Assembly (NCBI GenBank): GCA_051859505.1 | Contig: JBHYFN010000012.1 | Location: 1-64,000, forward strand | Length of the DNA: 64,000 nucleotides | Source: JAFIEN01 sp051859505 | GTDB lineage: Bacteria > Pseudomonadota > Alphaproteobacteria > Rhodobacterales > Rhodobacteraceae | Reading direction: 5' to 3' | Part shown: positions 42,784 to 52,508 of the stretch, piece by piece | Layout: every line of letters begins with the position of its first letter | Numbering within the stretch: the stretch's first letter is position 1 | Notes under the pieces: model-generated | Told to the model about the DNA's origin: nothing | The model's database searches: none | Seen by the model: only the letters and a program-made list of their open reading frames with translations | Translations under genes and position numbers: made by a program

Positions 42784-44076
42784 TCAATCGGCGAAGGGAT
42801 CGGTCACGAGGATCGTGTCTTCGCGCTCTGGCGAGGTGGACACTAGGGCGACCGGGCACTGGATCAACTCTTCGATCCGGCGGACGTATTTGATCGCCTG
42901 CGCCGGCAGGTCGGCCCAACTGCGCGCGCCCGCGGTCGACCCGCTCCAGCCCTCGATCGTCTCATAGACCGGCGTGACGCGGGCCTGCGCATCGGCAGCG
43001 GTCGGCAGATAATCGAGCTGCACCCCGTCAAGCTCGTATCCGACGCAGATCTTCAACTCGGGCAGACCGTCCAGCACATCGAGCTTGGTCAGCGCGATGC
43101 CATCGACGCCCGACAGCGCACAGGTCTGGCGCACCAGCACCGCGTCGAACCAGCCACAGCGCCGGGCGCGGCCCGTGACGGTGCCCTTCTCATGGCCCAC
43201 CCGCGACAGATGCTCGCCGATCTCGTCGAACAGCTCGCAGGGAAACGGCCCCTCGCCCACCCGCGTCGTATAGGCCTTGACGATGCCAAGCACGAAACCG
43301 ACCGCCCCCGGCCCGAGGCCGGTGCCCGAAGCCGCCATGCCCGACAGCGTGGTCGAAGAGGTGACGTAAGGATAGGTGCCGAAATCCACATCCAGAAGCG
43401 ACCCCTGCGCCCCTTCGAACAGGATGCGTTTGCCCGCCTTGCGCTTTTCGTTCAGCACCTTCCAGACGGGGGCGGCAAAGCGCAGGATCTGCGGCGCGAT
43501 CTCGATCAGCTGCGCCTTGAGCGCGGGGCCGTCGACCTCGTCCAGGCCAAGCCCGCGCCGGAGCGCGTTGTGATGGGTCAGAAGCCGGGCGATCCGCGTC
43601 TCGAGCGTGGCCGCATCGGCCAGGTCGGCCACACGGATCACGCGGCGGCCGACCTTGTCCTCATAGGCCGGGCCGATGCCGCGCCCGGTGGTGCCGATCT
43701 TGGCCACCGCATTCGACGATTCCCGCGCCCGGTCGAGTTCGCCATGCAGGGGCAGGATCAGCGGCGTGTTCTCGGCGATCATCAGGTTGTGCGGCCCGAC
43801 CGTGACGCCCTGCCCTGCCAGCCGCTCGATCTCGGCCACCAGCGCCCAGGGATCAAGCACGACGCCATTGCCGATGACCGACAGCTTGCCCGCGCGCAGG
43901 ATGCCCGAGGGCAGCAGCGACAGCTTGTAGACCGTCCCGTCGATGACAAGCGTATGGCCGGCGTTATGGCCGCCCTGAAAGCGCGCGATCACATCGGCGC
44001 GCTCGGACAGCCAGTCGACGATCTTGCCCTTGCCCTCGTCGCCCCATTGCGTGCCGACTACCACCACATTCGCCAT
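42784..44076 (-). CDS. purA: Adenylosuccinate synthetase
   Basis: PurA converts IMP and aspartate to adenylosuccinate with GTP, the first AMP-specific step. The 430 residues open with the typical MANVVVVGTQWGDEGKGKIVD (P-loop and catalytic Asp). FQGGHNAGHTLV, GTTGRGIGPAYEDK and FEGAQGSLLDVDFGTYPYVT follow. GGAAGGGACAG precedes the start, which settles it; the frame remains open upstream but without family similarity. Confidence 0.97.
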   Translation of the reverse strand: MANVVVVGTQWGDEGKGKIVDWLSERADVIARFQGGHNAGHTLVIDGTVYKLSLLPSGILRAGKLSVIGNGVVLDPWALVAEIERLAGQGVTVGPHNLMIAENTPLILPLHGELDRARESSNAVAKIGTTGRGIGPAYEDKVGRRVIRVADLADAATLETRIARLLTHHNALRRGLGLDEVDGPALKAQLIEIAPQILRFAAPVWKVLNEKRKAGKRILFEGAQGSLLDVDFGTYPYVTSSTTLSGMAASGTGLGPGAVGFVLGIVKAYTTRVGEGPFPCELFDEIGEHLSRVGHEKGTVTGRARRCGWFDAVLVRQTCALSGVDGIALTKLDVLDGLPELKICVGYELDGVQLDYLPTAADAQARVTPVYETIEGWSGSTAGARSWADLPAQAIKYVRRIEELIQCPVALVSTSPEREDTILVTDPFAD

Positions 44077-44229
44077 GTTCTGTCCCTTCCGACCGCTTCC
44101 GGCCCTGACCGCGCCAAGCGGCGCGAAACCCGTGGCGGGTATATCCATGCCGAGACCGGGGCGAAACAGGATTCTGGCGTGTCCGCCATGCCGAGGCTGG
44201 ACAGGGCGCCCCGCCCGCGCCATCCTTTC

Positions 44230-44287
44230 GGGGCCTGCCGACGTGGCCTGCCGACGGGGCCTCCCGACGGGGCCTGCCAAAGGGGCC
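44230..44287. repeat. 13-bp tandem repeat upstream of the DUF6524 gene
   Basis: Four full 13-bp units (GGGGCCTGCCGAC, GTGGCCTGCCGAC, GGGGCCTCCCGAC, GGGGCCTGCCAAA) and a partial fifth lie in the 234-bp gap between divergent purA and the DUF6524 gene, ending 23 bp before the latter's start. The rest of this gap shows no gene. Confidence 0.8.
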
Positions 44288-44310
44288 AGAGCAAGGGGAC
44301 GGTTGCGATC

Positions 44311-44703
44311 ATGGGTTTCATCTGGCGGTGGCTGTTCTCGCTTCTCTTGCTGGCCGCGACCTTCAATCCGACGCCGTGGAACTATGTCGCCTGGTCGGTC
44401 GAGAACTGGGGCCAGCAATGGCCCCTGACCGTGCTGTTCGGCGTGATCCTGATCATCACCTATGTCGTGTTCCTGACCGCGGTGATCCGCGGCATCGGCA
44501 TCCTGGGCGTCGTTCTGATCCTCGCGCTGGTGGCCGCCTGCGTCTGGGTTCTGCACGATATCGGCTGGCTCAGCCTGTCCGATCCGGGGCTGAACACCTG
44601 GATTTCGCTGATCGCGCTGTCGCTGGTGCTGGCGCTGGGGATGTATTGGGGCATCCTGTGGCGGCGCCTGTCGGGGCAGCTCGAGGTGGACGACAACAAA
44701 TAG
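44311..44703 (+). CDS. DUF6524 membrane protein
   Basis: A 130-residue inner-membrane protein with four hydrophobic helices and the family opening GFIWRWLFSLLLLAATFNPTPWNYVAW. The C-terminal tail is acidic and soluble (QLEVDDNK). Function unknown. CAAGGGGACGG lies 9-18 bases upstream of the start. It is followed by secG on the same strand. Confidence 0.75.
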   Translation: MGFIWRWLFSLLLLAATFNPTPWNYVAWSVENWGQQWPLTVLFGVILIITYVVFLTAVIRGIGILGVVLILALVAACVWVLHDIGWLSLSDPGLNTWISLIALSLVLALGMYWGILWRRLSGQLEVDDNK

Positions 44704-44809
44704 AGGCGGCACAGCTTTGCCCATAAAGGGGCTGCGGCGGCCGCGGGGGGTTGCGGGCCGGGCGGTCAGCTTCTAGATAGCGCCCATTGCGCAGTCCGAA
44801 GGCCGCTTG

Positions 44810-45166
44810 ATGGAAAACGTCGTCCTTGTCATCCACCTCATCCTTGCCCTGACGCTGATCGGGGTGGTGCTGATGCAGCGTTCCGAAGGTGGCGGCCTGG
44901 GGATCGGCGGCGGCGGCGGCGGTGCGATGACCGGGCGCAGCGCCGCGACGGCGCTGGGCAAGGTGACATGGATCCTTGCCATTGCCTTCATCGCGACCTC
45001 GATCACGCTGACCATCATCGCGGCCGAGAAATCGGCCGGCGTCTCGGTCGTCGATCGCATCGTCGATGGCCCGACCCCGGTGGCGCCCGCCCTGCCCGAT
45101 CTGGGCGGCGACCTGCTTGCGCCCCTGCCCACGGAGTCCGGCCCGGCCCTGCCCGTCCTCGACTGA
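44810..45166 (+). CDS. secG: Preprotein translocase subunit SecG
   Basis: SecG is the small membrane subunit of the SecYEG channel. The 118 residues have a first helix (VVLVIHLILALTLIGVVLMQ), the conserved RSEGGGLGIGGG linker, a second helix (TWILAIAFIATSITLTIIA) and a Pro-rich tail. GAAGG precedes the ATG at 44810; a TTG one codon upstream is not preferred. Confidence 0.94.
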   Translation: MENVVLVIHLILALTLIGVVLMQRSEGGGLGIGGGGGGAMTGRSAATALGKVTWILAIAFIATSITLTIIAAEKSAGVSVVDRIVDGPTPVAPALPDLGGDLLAPLPTESGPALPVLD

Positions 45167-45378
45167 CGCCGGCACCCTGCACATCGCCCGCACCGCAGCC
45201 CTGCGGGGCCCGCCCCCCTTGCGCCTACAACGGGTTGGAGGAGCCTGCCCGACCGCCACATGATCTTGCGGAGGCGGTTGCAGAGACCGGCCGAATCCGG
45301 GTATCCTCAAATCCCGTGGTGATGGTCGACTCGCGGCCCTGACCCTCGCGTTTTTGCCAACCACGGGAGCAGCCTGAC
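45167..45378. other. Intergenic region, secG to pyrG (212 bp)
   Basis: The gap holds the pyrG leader; GGGAGC lies upstream of the pyrG start. I see no small gene, no RNA gene and no clear terminator. Confidence 0.5.
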
Positions 45379-47022
<1,644 letters not shown>

Positions 47023-47086
47023 CGTCCGAACCACTTGTGCTACTTGCACGTTGTGTGTTCATCTGGGCTGGACTTGGGAGGGTCAG

Positions 47087-47773
47087 ATGCCGCTCGACAA
47101 TGGACTTTTCGGTGAAGGCATATACAGCCCGCGTGAGGCTGCGCGGCTGCTTGGCTCGAGAGCTCGAGACATACTACGTTGGACACGCGGCAGCGGCCCA
47201 GTTGAGCCACTTTGGCAAGCCCACTACAAATTTCTTGAAGACAGCACTGAGCTTAGCTTCCTGGATTTGATAGAGCTACGGGTTGTCCGTGCATTTCGTT
47301 TGTCAGGCGTTTCGATGCAAGCAATTCGCTATGCCATCGGCCTCGCGCGTGAGAAGTTTGGAATTGATCGACCTTTCGCCTCAACCAACTTCAAGCTGCT
47401 TGGAAAAGAGATCGTTATGTCGGCAGTCGAGCATGATGGTAATTATGTCAGCTTGTCGAAGAAGTACCCCGGCCAGAAACTGTTTGTTGATATCGTTGCG
47501 GAGTCTCTCAGTGATCTGGAATACTCTTCAGACCTCGCGGTCAGATGGAGACCCGGGACAGCCAAGAATGTTCTAATTGATCCCGATCGGCAATTCGGGA
47601 CTCCAATTCTTGAGGAGTTTGGAATTGCTACCTCAACATTGTATCGAGAATATCAGTACGGAAAGAGCACAAAGTCAATCTCGCAATCGTACGAAATCCC
47701 CTTGATCGAAGTAAAGAACGCCATCCGCTTTGAGGTCGACTTGGATCGATCCCAAGCAGTACTGCATGGTTAA
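47087..47773 (+). CDS. DUF433-type antitoxin with MerR-like N-terminus
   Basis: A 228-residue protein. Residues 12-40 form a MerR-like helix-turn-helix (YSPREAARLLGSRARDILRWT), and the C-terminal 60 or so residues resemble DUF433 (FGTPILEEFGIATSTLYREY, SQSYEIPLIEVKNAIRFE). DUF433 proteins are antitoxins partnered with PIN-like toxins (VapB45 type) and usually autoregulate. The next gene starts 8 bp before its stop and encodes such a PIN-like protein. Codon use is AT-richer than all neighbours (43% GC over 47641-47700), a sign of transfer. GGGAGGG precedes the start. Confidence 0.82.
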   Translation: MPLDNGLFGEGIYSPREAARLLGSRARDILRWTRGSGPVEPLWQAHYKFLEDSTELSFLDLIELRVVRAFRLSGVSMQAIRYAIGLAREKFGIDRPFASTNFKLLGKEIVMSAVEHDGNYVSLSKKYPGQKLFVDIVAESLSDLEYSSDLAVRWRPGTAKNVLIDPDRQFGTPILEEFGIATSTLYREYQYGKSTKSISQSYEIPLIEVKNAIRFEVDLDRSQAVLHG

Positions 47774-48164
47774 GGTTCTGTTTGATCACAATATGCCGCC
47801 GTCAATAGCGCGTGCCCTACATGCCGTCATTAGCGTCGACGGGCATGAGGCGCATGCGTTGCGCGATTTGTTTGAGATCAATATTTCCGACGAAGCGCTG
47901 TACACGCAACTGGGAAAAGAGAATGACTGGGTTGTCATCAGTAAGGACGTTCACCAAGCAAAGCGCCGGCCTGAGAGAGAAGCTATACGTCGAGCTGGAG
48001 TATTGGCAATATTCCTCGCGCCAAGTGTCGAAAAACTTTCGATTGCACAACAAGCCGCGACGATCCTCTGGCAGTGGGATCGAATCCTGATGCAGCGGAA
48101 GAACAACCGAGACGGACTTTTTAAATTGCCAATCAATAAGGGAAGCCGGTTTCATTCCATATGA
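47766..48164 (+). CDS. PIN-like toxin (DUF5615/VapC45 type)
   Basis: A 132-residue protein that opens KVLFDHNMPPSIARAL with the first acidic residue of the PIN-like fold. It continues with DEALYTQLGKENDWVVISKD, where Asp residues expected for metal binding occur, and ends in a basic tail. These features match the DUF5615/VapC45 group, putative ribonucleases neutralised by DUF433 partners. The 8-bp overlap with the antitoxin gene indicates co-translation. Like the antitoxin gene it is AT-rich (37% GC over 48121-48180). RNA target unknown. Confidence 0.82.
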   Translation: MVKVLFDHNMPPSIARALHAVISVDGHEAHALRDLFEINISDEALYTQLGKENDWVVISKDVHQAKRRPEREAIRRAGVLAIFLAPSVEKLSIAQQAATILWQWDRILMQRKNNRDGLFKLPINKGSRFHSI

Positions 48165-48231
48165 GAATATGGACTAAGAGCTCTTTGCAAGTCAATCCCT
48201 CCTATGATTCGCCCAACTTTGGTGAAGGAAA

Positions 48232-49026
48232 TTGCTCTCCTACCAGCACATCTACCACGCCGGGAACCTTGCCGATGTGCAGAAGCATGCGCTTCTGGCG
48301 ACAGTGCTCGACTACCTCACGCAAAAGCCCAAGCCCCTCACCTATATCGAAACCCATGCCGGCCGTGGCCTTTACGACCTTGCCGCGCCCGAGGCCCGCA
48401 AGACCGGCGAGGCCGAGGCCGGCATCGCCGCCACCGCCCACTGGTTCGACCCCGACCACGCTTACGCCCGGGCGCTGGCCGCCACCCGCGCCCGCCACGG
48501 GGCCACGGCCTATCCCGGCTCGCCGCTGATCGCCGATACCCTCCTGCGGCCCGAGGATACGCTGCACCTGGCCGAGCTTCACCCGCAGGAACATGCGGCA
48601 CTTGAGGCGGCCCTCCACCGCCCCGGCGACGGCCCCACCCTGCGCCTTTACCACCGCGACGGGGCCGAGCTTGCGCTGTCGCTCACCCCGCCGACCCCGC
48701 GCCGCGGCCTGTGCCTGATTGACCCGAGCTACGAGATCCGGTCCGATTACGCCGCCATGGCCGAGCTGGTGCTGAAGCTGCACCGCAAATGGCCGGTGGG
48801 CGTGATCATGCTGTGGTACCCGCTGCTCGAGGATGCGCCCCATGCGCCGATGCTCGCCCGTCTGGCGGCGATCCCGGGCAGCCTGCGCCACGAGGTGCGG
48901 TTTCCTCCCGCCCGCCCCGGCCACCGGATGCGCGGCTCGGGGCTGTTCACCGTGAACCCGCCCTATGGGCTGTCGGATGAGGCCGCCCGGCTGACCGCGG
49001 CCTTTGCCACGCTGGAGGCGCGATAG
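48232..49026 (+). CDS. rlmJ: 23S rRNA (adenine-2030-N6)-methyltransferase
   Basis: RlmJ methylates A2030 of 23S rRNA. The 264 residues open with the family signature LSYQHIYHAGNLADVQKHALL, bind SAM near THAGRGLYDL and carry the catalytic motif as IDPSYEI, where many members have DPPYE. To include the signature the start must be the TTG at 48232, preceded by GGTGAAGGAAA. TTG is unusual for this genome and falls at the edge of the low-GC toxin-antitoxin segment. Confidence 0.9.
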   Translation: MLSYQHIYHAGNLADVQKHALLATVLDYLTQKPKPLTYIETHAGRGLYDLAAPEARKTGEAEAGIAATAHWFDPDHAYARALAATRARHGATAYPGSPLIADTLLRPEDTLHLAELHPQEHAALEAALHRPGDGPTLRLYHRDGAELALSLTPPTPRRGLCLIDPSYEIRSDYAAMAELVLKLHRKWPVGVIMLWYPLLEDAPHAPMLARLAAIPGSLRHEVRFPPARPGHRMRGSGLFTVNPPYGLSDEAARLTAAFATLEAR

Positions 49027-49110
49027 CCCGAATGCGGCCCCGGGCCGTCGGTCCCGGACAAGCCCGCCCGGTCGAGGCGGGCTAACAGGCCGTGAAGGGA
49101 AGGCGGTGCG

Positions 49111-49998
49111 ATGACAGCGACACGATATGGAACGGGCGTCTTCATGGTCGCCCTCGCCGCCACCCTGTGGTCGCTGATCGGCGTGGCGATCCGCCTGCTC
49201 GAGGCGGCCGATACCTGGCAGGTGCTGCTGTGGCGCTCGGCCGGGATGGTTCCGGTGCTGGGGGCCTTCGTCTGGTGGCGCTCGGGCGGGGCGTTGATGG
49301 CGCGGCTCAGGGGGATCGGCTGGACGGGCGTTGTGGGGGCGCTGGGGCTGATCGCGGCGTTTGGTGGCGGGATCCATGCGATCAAGGTGCTGCCGCTGGC
49401 CAATGCGGTGTTCCTGTTCAGCGCCTCGCCCTTTCTGACCGCGATCCTGGGCTGGATCATTCTGGGCGAGAGGGTGCGCCCGGTGACATGGGCCGCCATC
49501 GCGCTGGCGGGTCTGGGGATCTGGCACATGATCGGGGGAACGGACCTGACCGGGGGCGCGCTGGGCGGCAATCTGGCGGCGCTGGCCTCGGCGCTGGGAT
49601 TCGCGGTCTTCACCATTTCGCTGCGCCGCGGAAAGGGGGGCGAGATGCTGCCCACGGTGATCCTGGGGGCCGTCTTCTCGATGATCGCGGCCAGCGTGGT
49701 GCTGGGCACGCAGGGCGCGGCGCTGATGCCTTCGGCGCATGACCTGTGGATCAGCCTCGGCATGGGGGCGGCGCTTCTGGGGCTGGGGATGACGCTGTTC
49801 ACCGCGGGCAGCAAGGTCGTGCCGGCCAGCGAGCTGGCGCTTCTGGCGATGATCGAGATCGTGCTGGCCCCGGTCTGGGGCTGGCTCCTTTTGCGCGAGA
49901 TGCCGGAGGCGGCGGTCCTGCAGGGCGGGGCGCTGATCCTGTCGGCGGTGGTGTTGAACGCCGTCTCGGGCCTGGTGCGGCGCGGGCAGGCCGCCTGA
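49111..49998 (+). CDS. EamA/DMT-family transporter
   Basis: A 295-residue inner-membrane protein with ten helices in two EamA repeats (AIKVLPLANAVFLFSASPFLTAILGWIILGE, then SKVVPASELALLAMIEIVLAPVWGWLLL), each ending with the conserved ALLxxxEP-like stretch. Substrate unknown. It converges on another EamA gene. Confidence 0.88.
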   Translation: MTATRYGTGVFMVALAATLWSLIGVAIRLLEAADTWQVLLWRSAGMVPVLGAFVWWRSGGALMARLRGIGWTGVVGALGLIAAFGGGIHAIKVLPLANAVFLFSASPFLTAILGWIILGERVRPVTWAAIALAGLGIWHMIGGTDLTGGALGGNLAALASALGFAVFTISLRRGKGGEMLPTVILGAVFSMIAASVVLGTQGAALMPSAHDLWISLGMGAALLGLGMTLFTAGSKVVPASELALLAMIEIVLAPVWGWLLLREMPEAAVLQGGALILSAVVLNAVSGLVRRGQAA

Positions 49999-50018
49999 CC
50001 CCGACGGCCGGGCCGGGG

Positions 50019-50044
50019 GGCAGAAATTTGGCCAAATTTCTGCC
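50019..50044. repeat. Palindrome with TTTGGCCAAA core (copy 3)
   Basis: A perfect 26-bp palindrome with the 14-bp core AATTTGGCCAAATT and outer arms GGCAGA/TCTGCC, 20 bp past the stop of the upstream EamA gene and between two convergent genes. The arms differ from those of copies 1 and 2 but remain complementary. Confidence 0.87.
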
Positions 50045-50104
50045 GGGCGCCGGGCCCGACCCTCGGCACAATGTCCTCAGCCCAGCGCCCTCAGCCCATC
50101 ACCC

Positions 50105-50941
50105 TCAGCCCCATGCGATCAGCGCCACACCCGCGAAGACGACAAGGGCCGCAAGGATGCGTTGCGCCCTTGGCCCTTCGGCGAAAAGAAACACGCCGAT
50201 CAGCGCCGCGAAGACGACCGAGGTTTCCCGCATCGCCGAGACCAGCCCCAGCGGCGCCTGCGTCTTGGCCCAGAGGACCAGCCCATAGGCCGAGGCCGAG
50301 ATCAGCCCCCCCGCAAACCCCAGCGCCACCGCCCGTACCGGCAGGGCCCGGAGCCTGTCGCGCCGGGTCGACAGGACCCAGCCTGCGACAAGGATCTCGG
50401 CCAGATAGAGCCAGGCCACATAGGACAGGATCTGCCCCGAAACCCGGGCGCCGACGCCATCGGCCATCGAATAGGCCGCAATGCTGACGGCAACCCCCAT
50501 CGCCGCCCAAAGCGCGGCCGGGGCCACCCCGCCAAGCCGACCCGGCCGGGCCAGCAGCACCATGCCCGCCGAGATCGCAAGGATCCCCCCCCAGGCCAGC
50601 GGCGTCAGCACCTCGTCCAGCAGCAAGAGCGAGGCCAGCGCGACCATCACCGGCGAGAGGCCCCGCGCGATCGGGTAGACGACCGAGAAATCCCCGGTCC
50701 GGTAGCCGATGTTGAGCAGGTAGTAATAGGCCCAGTGGATCACCGTCGAGGCCGCGATGAAGGGCCAGGCGCGCGGATCGGGCAGCGGCAGCAGCAGGAC
50801 CAGGATCCCCCCCGGCACCGCATGGCCCAGCGCGATCAGCCCGATCGTCACCGCCCCGTCGCCCGAGCGTTTGAGCATCGCATTCCAGGTGGCGTGCATC
50901 AGCGCCGACAGCAGCACGACCGCGATGACACCGCCGCTCAT
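50105..50941 (-). CDS. EamA/DMT-family transporter
   Basis: A 278-residue membrane protein with ten helices. The first repeat opens IAVVLLSALMHATWNAMLK; others show FSVVYPIARGLSPVMVALASLLLLDE and LGLVSAMRETSVVFAALIGVFLFAE, a sub-group pattern seen in EamA proteins near phosphonate genes. The next genes upstream on the same strand are phnYAW, separated by 117 bp, so it could export or import a related compound; this is only a positional hint. Confidence 0.85.
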   Translation of the reverse strand: MSGGVIAVVLLSALMHATWNAMLKRSGDGAVTIGLIALGHAVPGGILVLLLPLPDPRAWPFIAASTVIHWAYYYLLNIGYRTGDFSVVYPIARGLSPVMVALASLLLLDEVLTPLAWGGILAISAGMVLLARPGRLGGVAPAALWAAMGVAVSIAAYSMADGVGARVSGQILSYVAWLYLAEILVAGWVLSTRRDRLRALPVRAVALGFAGGLISASAYGLVLWAKTQAPLGLVSAMRETSVVFAALIGVFLFAEGPRAQRILAALVVFAGVALIAWG

Positions 50942-51058
50942 CGCGCCGCATCACCGGTCGGGGCGGCCACTCCGGGCCTTGGGCAAGGCAGGGGCCGCGC
51001 AATCGGGCCGGGCGCTTCCCCGGCGCCCGTCTTGCCCCCTGACCTGGCGCGCCGCACC

Positions 51059-52495
51059 CTAGGGCCAGGGCAGGGAATAGGTGCGCACGTTGGTAAAGAA
51101 CTTCATCGCCTCGAGCACCCCTTCCTTCACGCCGTTGCCCGAGTCCTTGATGCCGCCGAAGGGCGACATCTCGATCCGGTAGCCGGGCTGTTCCCAGATG
51201 TTCACGGTGCCGACCTCGAGCCCCTCGATGAAGGCCTGCATCCGGCGGAAATCATTGGTGCAGACCCCGGCCGACAGGCCGAAGGCGGTGGAGTTCGAGA
51301 TCGCCATCACCGCCGCATCGTCATCGGGCACGCGGACGATGGGCACGATCGGGCCGAAGGTTTCCTCCATCACCAGCTCGCTTTCATGCGGCACATGGTC
51401 CACCACGATGGGCGGCAGAAGCGCGCCCTTGCGGCCCGGATCGTACAGCACCTTCGCCCCCTGCTCGGCCGCCATGTAGACGCGCTTCTCGAAGAGTTCC
51501 GCCGCCTGCGCATGGATGACGCAGCCCAGCTGCGTTTCCGGGTCCATCGGATCGCCGAAGCGGATGGCGCGGGCCTTTTCCAGCACCAGGGGCACAAAGG
51601 CCTCGGCCACGCTGTCCTGCACGAGGATGCGCTTGACGGCGGTGCAGCGCTGGCCGGAATTGCCGGTGGCCCCGGCCACGGCGAGGGTGGCGGCGCGGTC
51701 AAGATCGGCCACGTCCAGATCGTTCAGCACGATCAGGGGATCGTTGCCGCCCAGCTCCAGCGCGGTCCGCTTGTAGCCCGCCTTGGCGGCGATCATCTTG
51801 CCCACCGGCACCCCGCCGGTGAAGGTGATGATGTCGATATTGGGGTTCACGATCATCTCGTCCCCGATATCCCTGGGCCAGCCGGTCACGACCTGGAACA
51901 TCTCGGGCGGCAGGCCTGCTTCATAGAGGATATCGGCCAGCGTCAGCGCGGTCAGCGGCGTGAGTTCGGTGGGCTTGCAGACCACGCAGTTGTTGGTGGC
52001 AATCGCCGGCGCGATCTTGTGGGCCACCATGTTCAGCGGGTGGTTGAACGGCGTGATCGCGGAAATCGCCCGGACGGGCGTGCGCATCGTATAGATCTTG
52101 CGCGCCTTGCCGTGGGGGGTCAGGTCGCAGGAGAAGATCTGCCCATCGTCCTGAATGGCCAGTTGCCCGGCCAGGGTGAAGACGTCGTAGGAGCGGCCCG
52201 TCTCGTAGAGCGCGTGCTGCTTGCAGATGCCCAGTTCCAGCACCAGCCAATGCGCGATCTCTTCGCGCCGGGCGCGGATCAGCTCGGCGGCGCGGAACAG
52301 AATCTGCTGACGCTCGTAGCGCGTCAGGCGGGGCTGGTAGGCGGCCGCGATCTCGAAGGCGCGGGCGGCGTGTTCGGCGCGGCCTGCGGGGACGGTGCCG
52401 ACCACCGCGTCGGTATAGGGGTAGCGGACCTCGATCACCTCTGGCGTCGTGACCTTCTCGCCCCCGATGCGCATGGCCTCATGCCGGATCTCCAT
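51059..52495 (-). CDS. phnY: Phosphonoacetaldehyde dehydrogenase
   Basis: PhnY oxidises phosphonoacetaldehyde to phosphonoacetate with NAD. The 478 residues are an aldehyde dehydrogenase: ITPFNHPLNMVAHKIAPAI, the catalytic Glu in LELGGNDP and the Cys in GNSGQRCTAVKR. Assignment to PhnY over other aldehyde dehydrogenases rests on its place after phnW and phnA. GAAGGAGCACC precedes the start at 52495. It is last of the three genes, starting 13 bp after the phnA stop. Confidence 0.9.
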   Translation of the reverse strand: MEIRHEAMRIGGEKVTTPEVIEVRYPYTDAVVGTVPAGRAEHAARAFEIAAAYQPRLTRYERQQILFRAAELIRARREEIAHWLVLELGICKQHALYETGRSYDVFTLAGQLAIQDDGQIFSCDLTPHGKARKIYTMRTPVRAISAITPFNHPLNMVAHKIAPAIATNNCVVCKPTELTPLTALTLADILYEAGLPPEMFQVVTGWPRDIGDEMIVNPNIDIITFTGGVPVGKMIAAKAGYKRTALELGGNDPLIVLNDLDVADLDRAATLAVAGATGNSGQRCTAVKRILVQDSVAEAFVPLVLEKARAIRFGDPMDPETQLGCVIHAQAAELFEKRVYMAAEQGAKVLYDPGRKGALLPPIVVDHVPHESELVMEETFGPIVPIVRVPDDDAAVMAISNSTAFGLSAGVCTNDFRRMQAFIEGLEVGTVNIWEQPGYRIEMSPFGGIKDSGNGVKEGVLEAMKFFTNVRTYSLPWP

Positions 52496-52508
52496 GACGG
52501 GTGCTCCT

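Noticed and set aside
34926..44287. 13-bp tandem repeats as a CRISPR array
   Set aside because: Units are contiguous with no spacers, far too short, and no cas gene is present.
47023..48231. Prophage or insertion-sequence remnant around the toxin-antitoxin pair
   Set aside because: No integrase, transposase, flanking direct repeat or terminal inverted repeat could be recognised.
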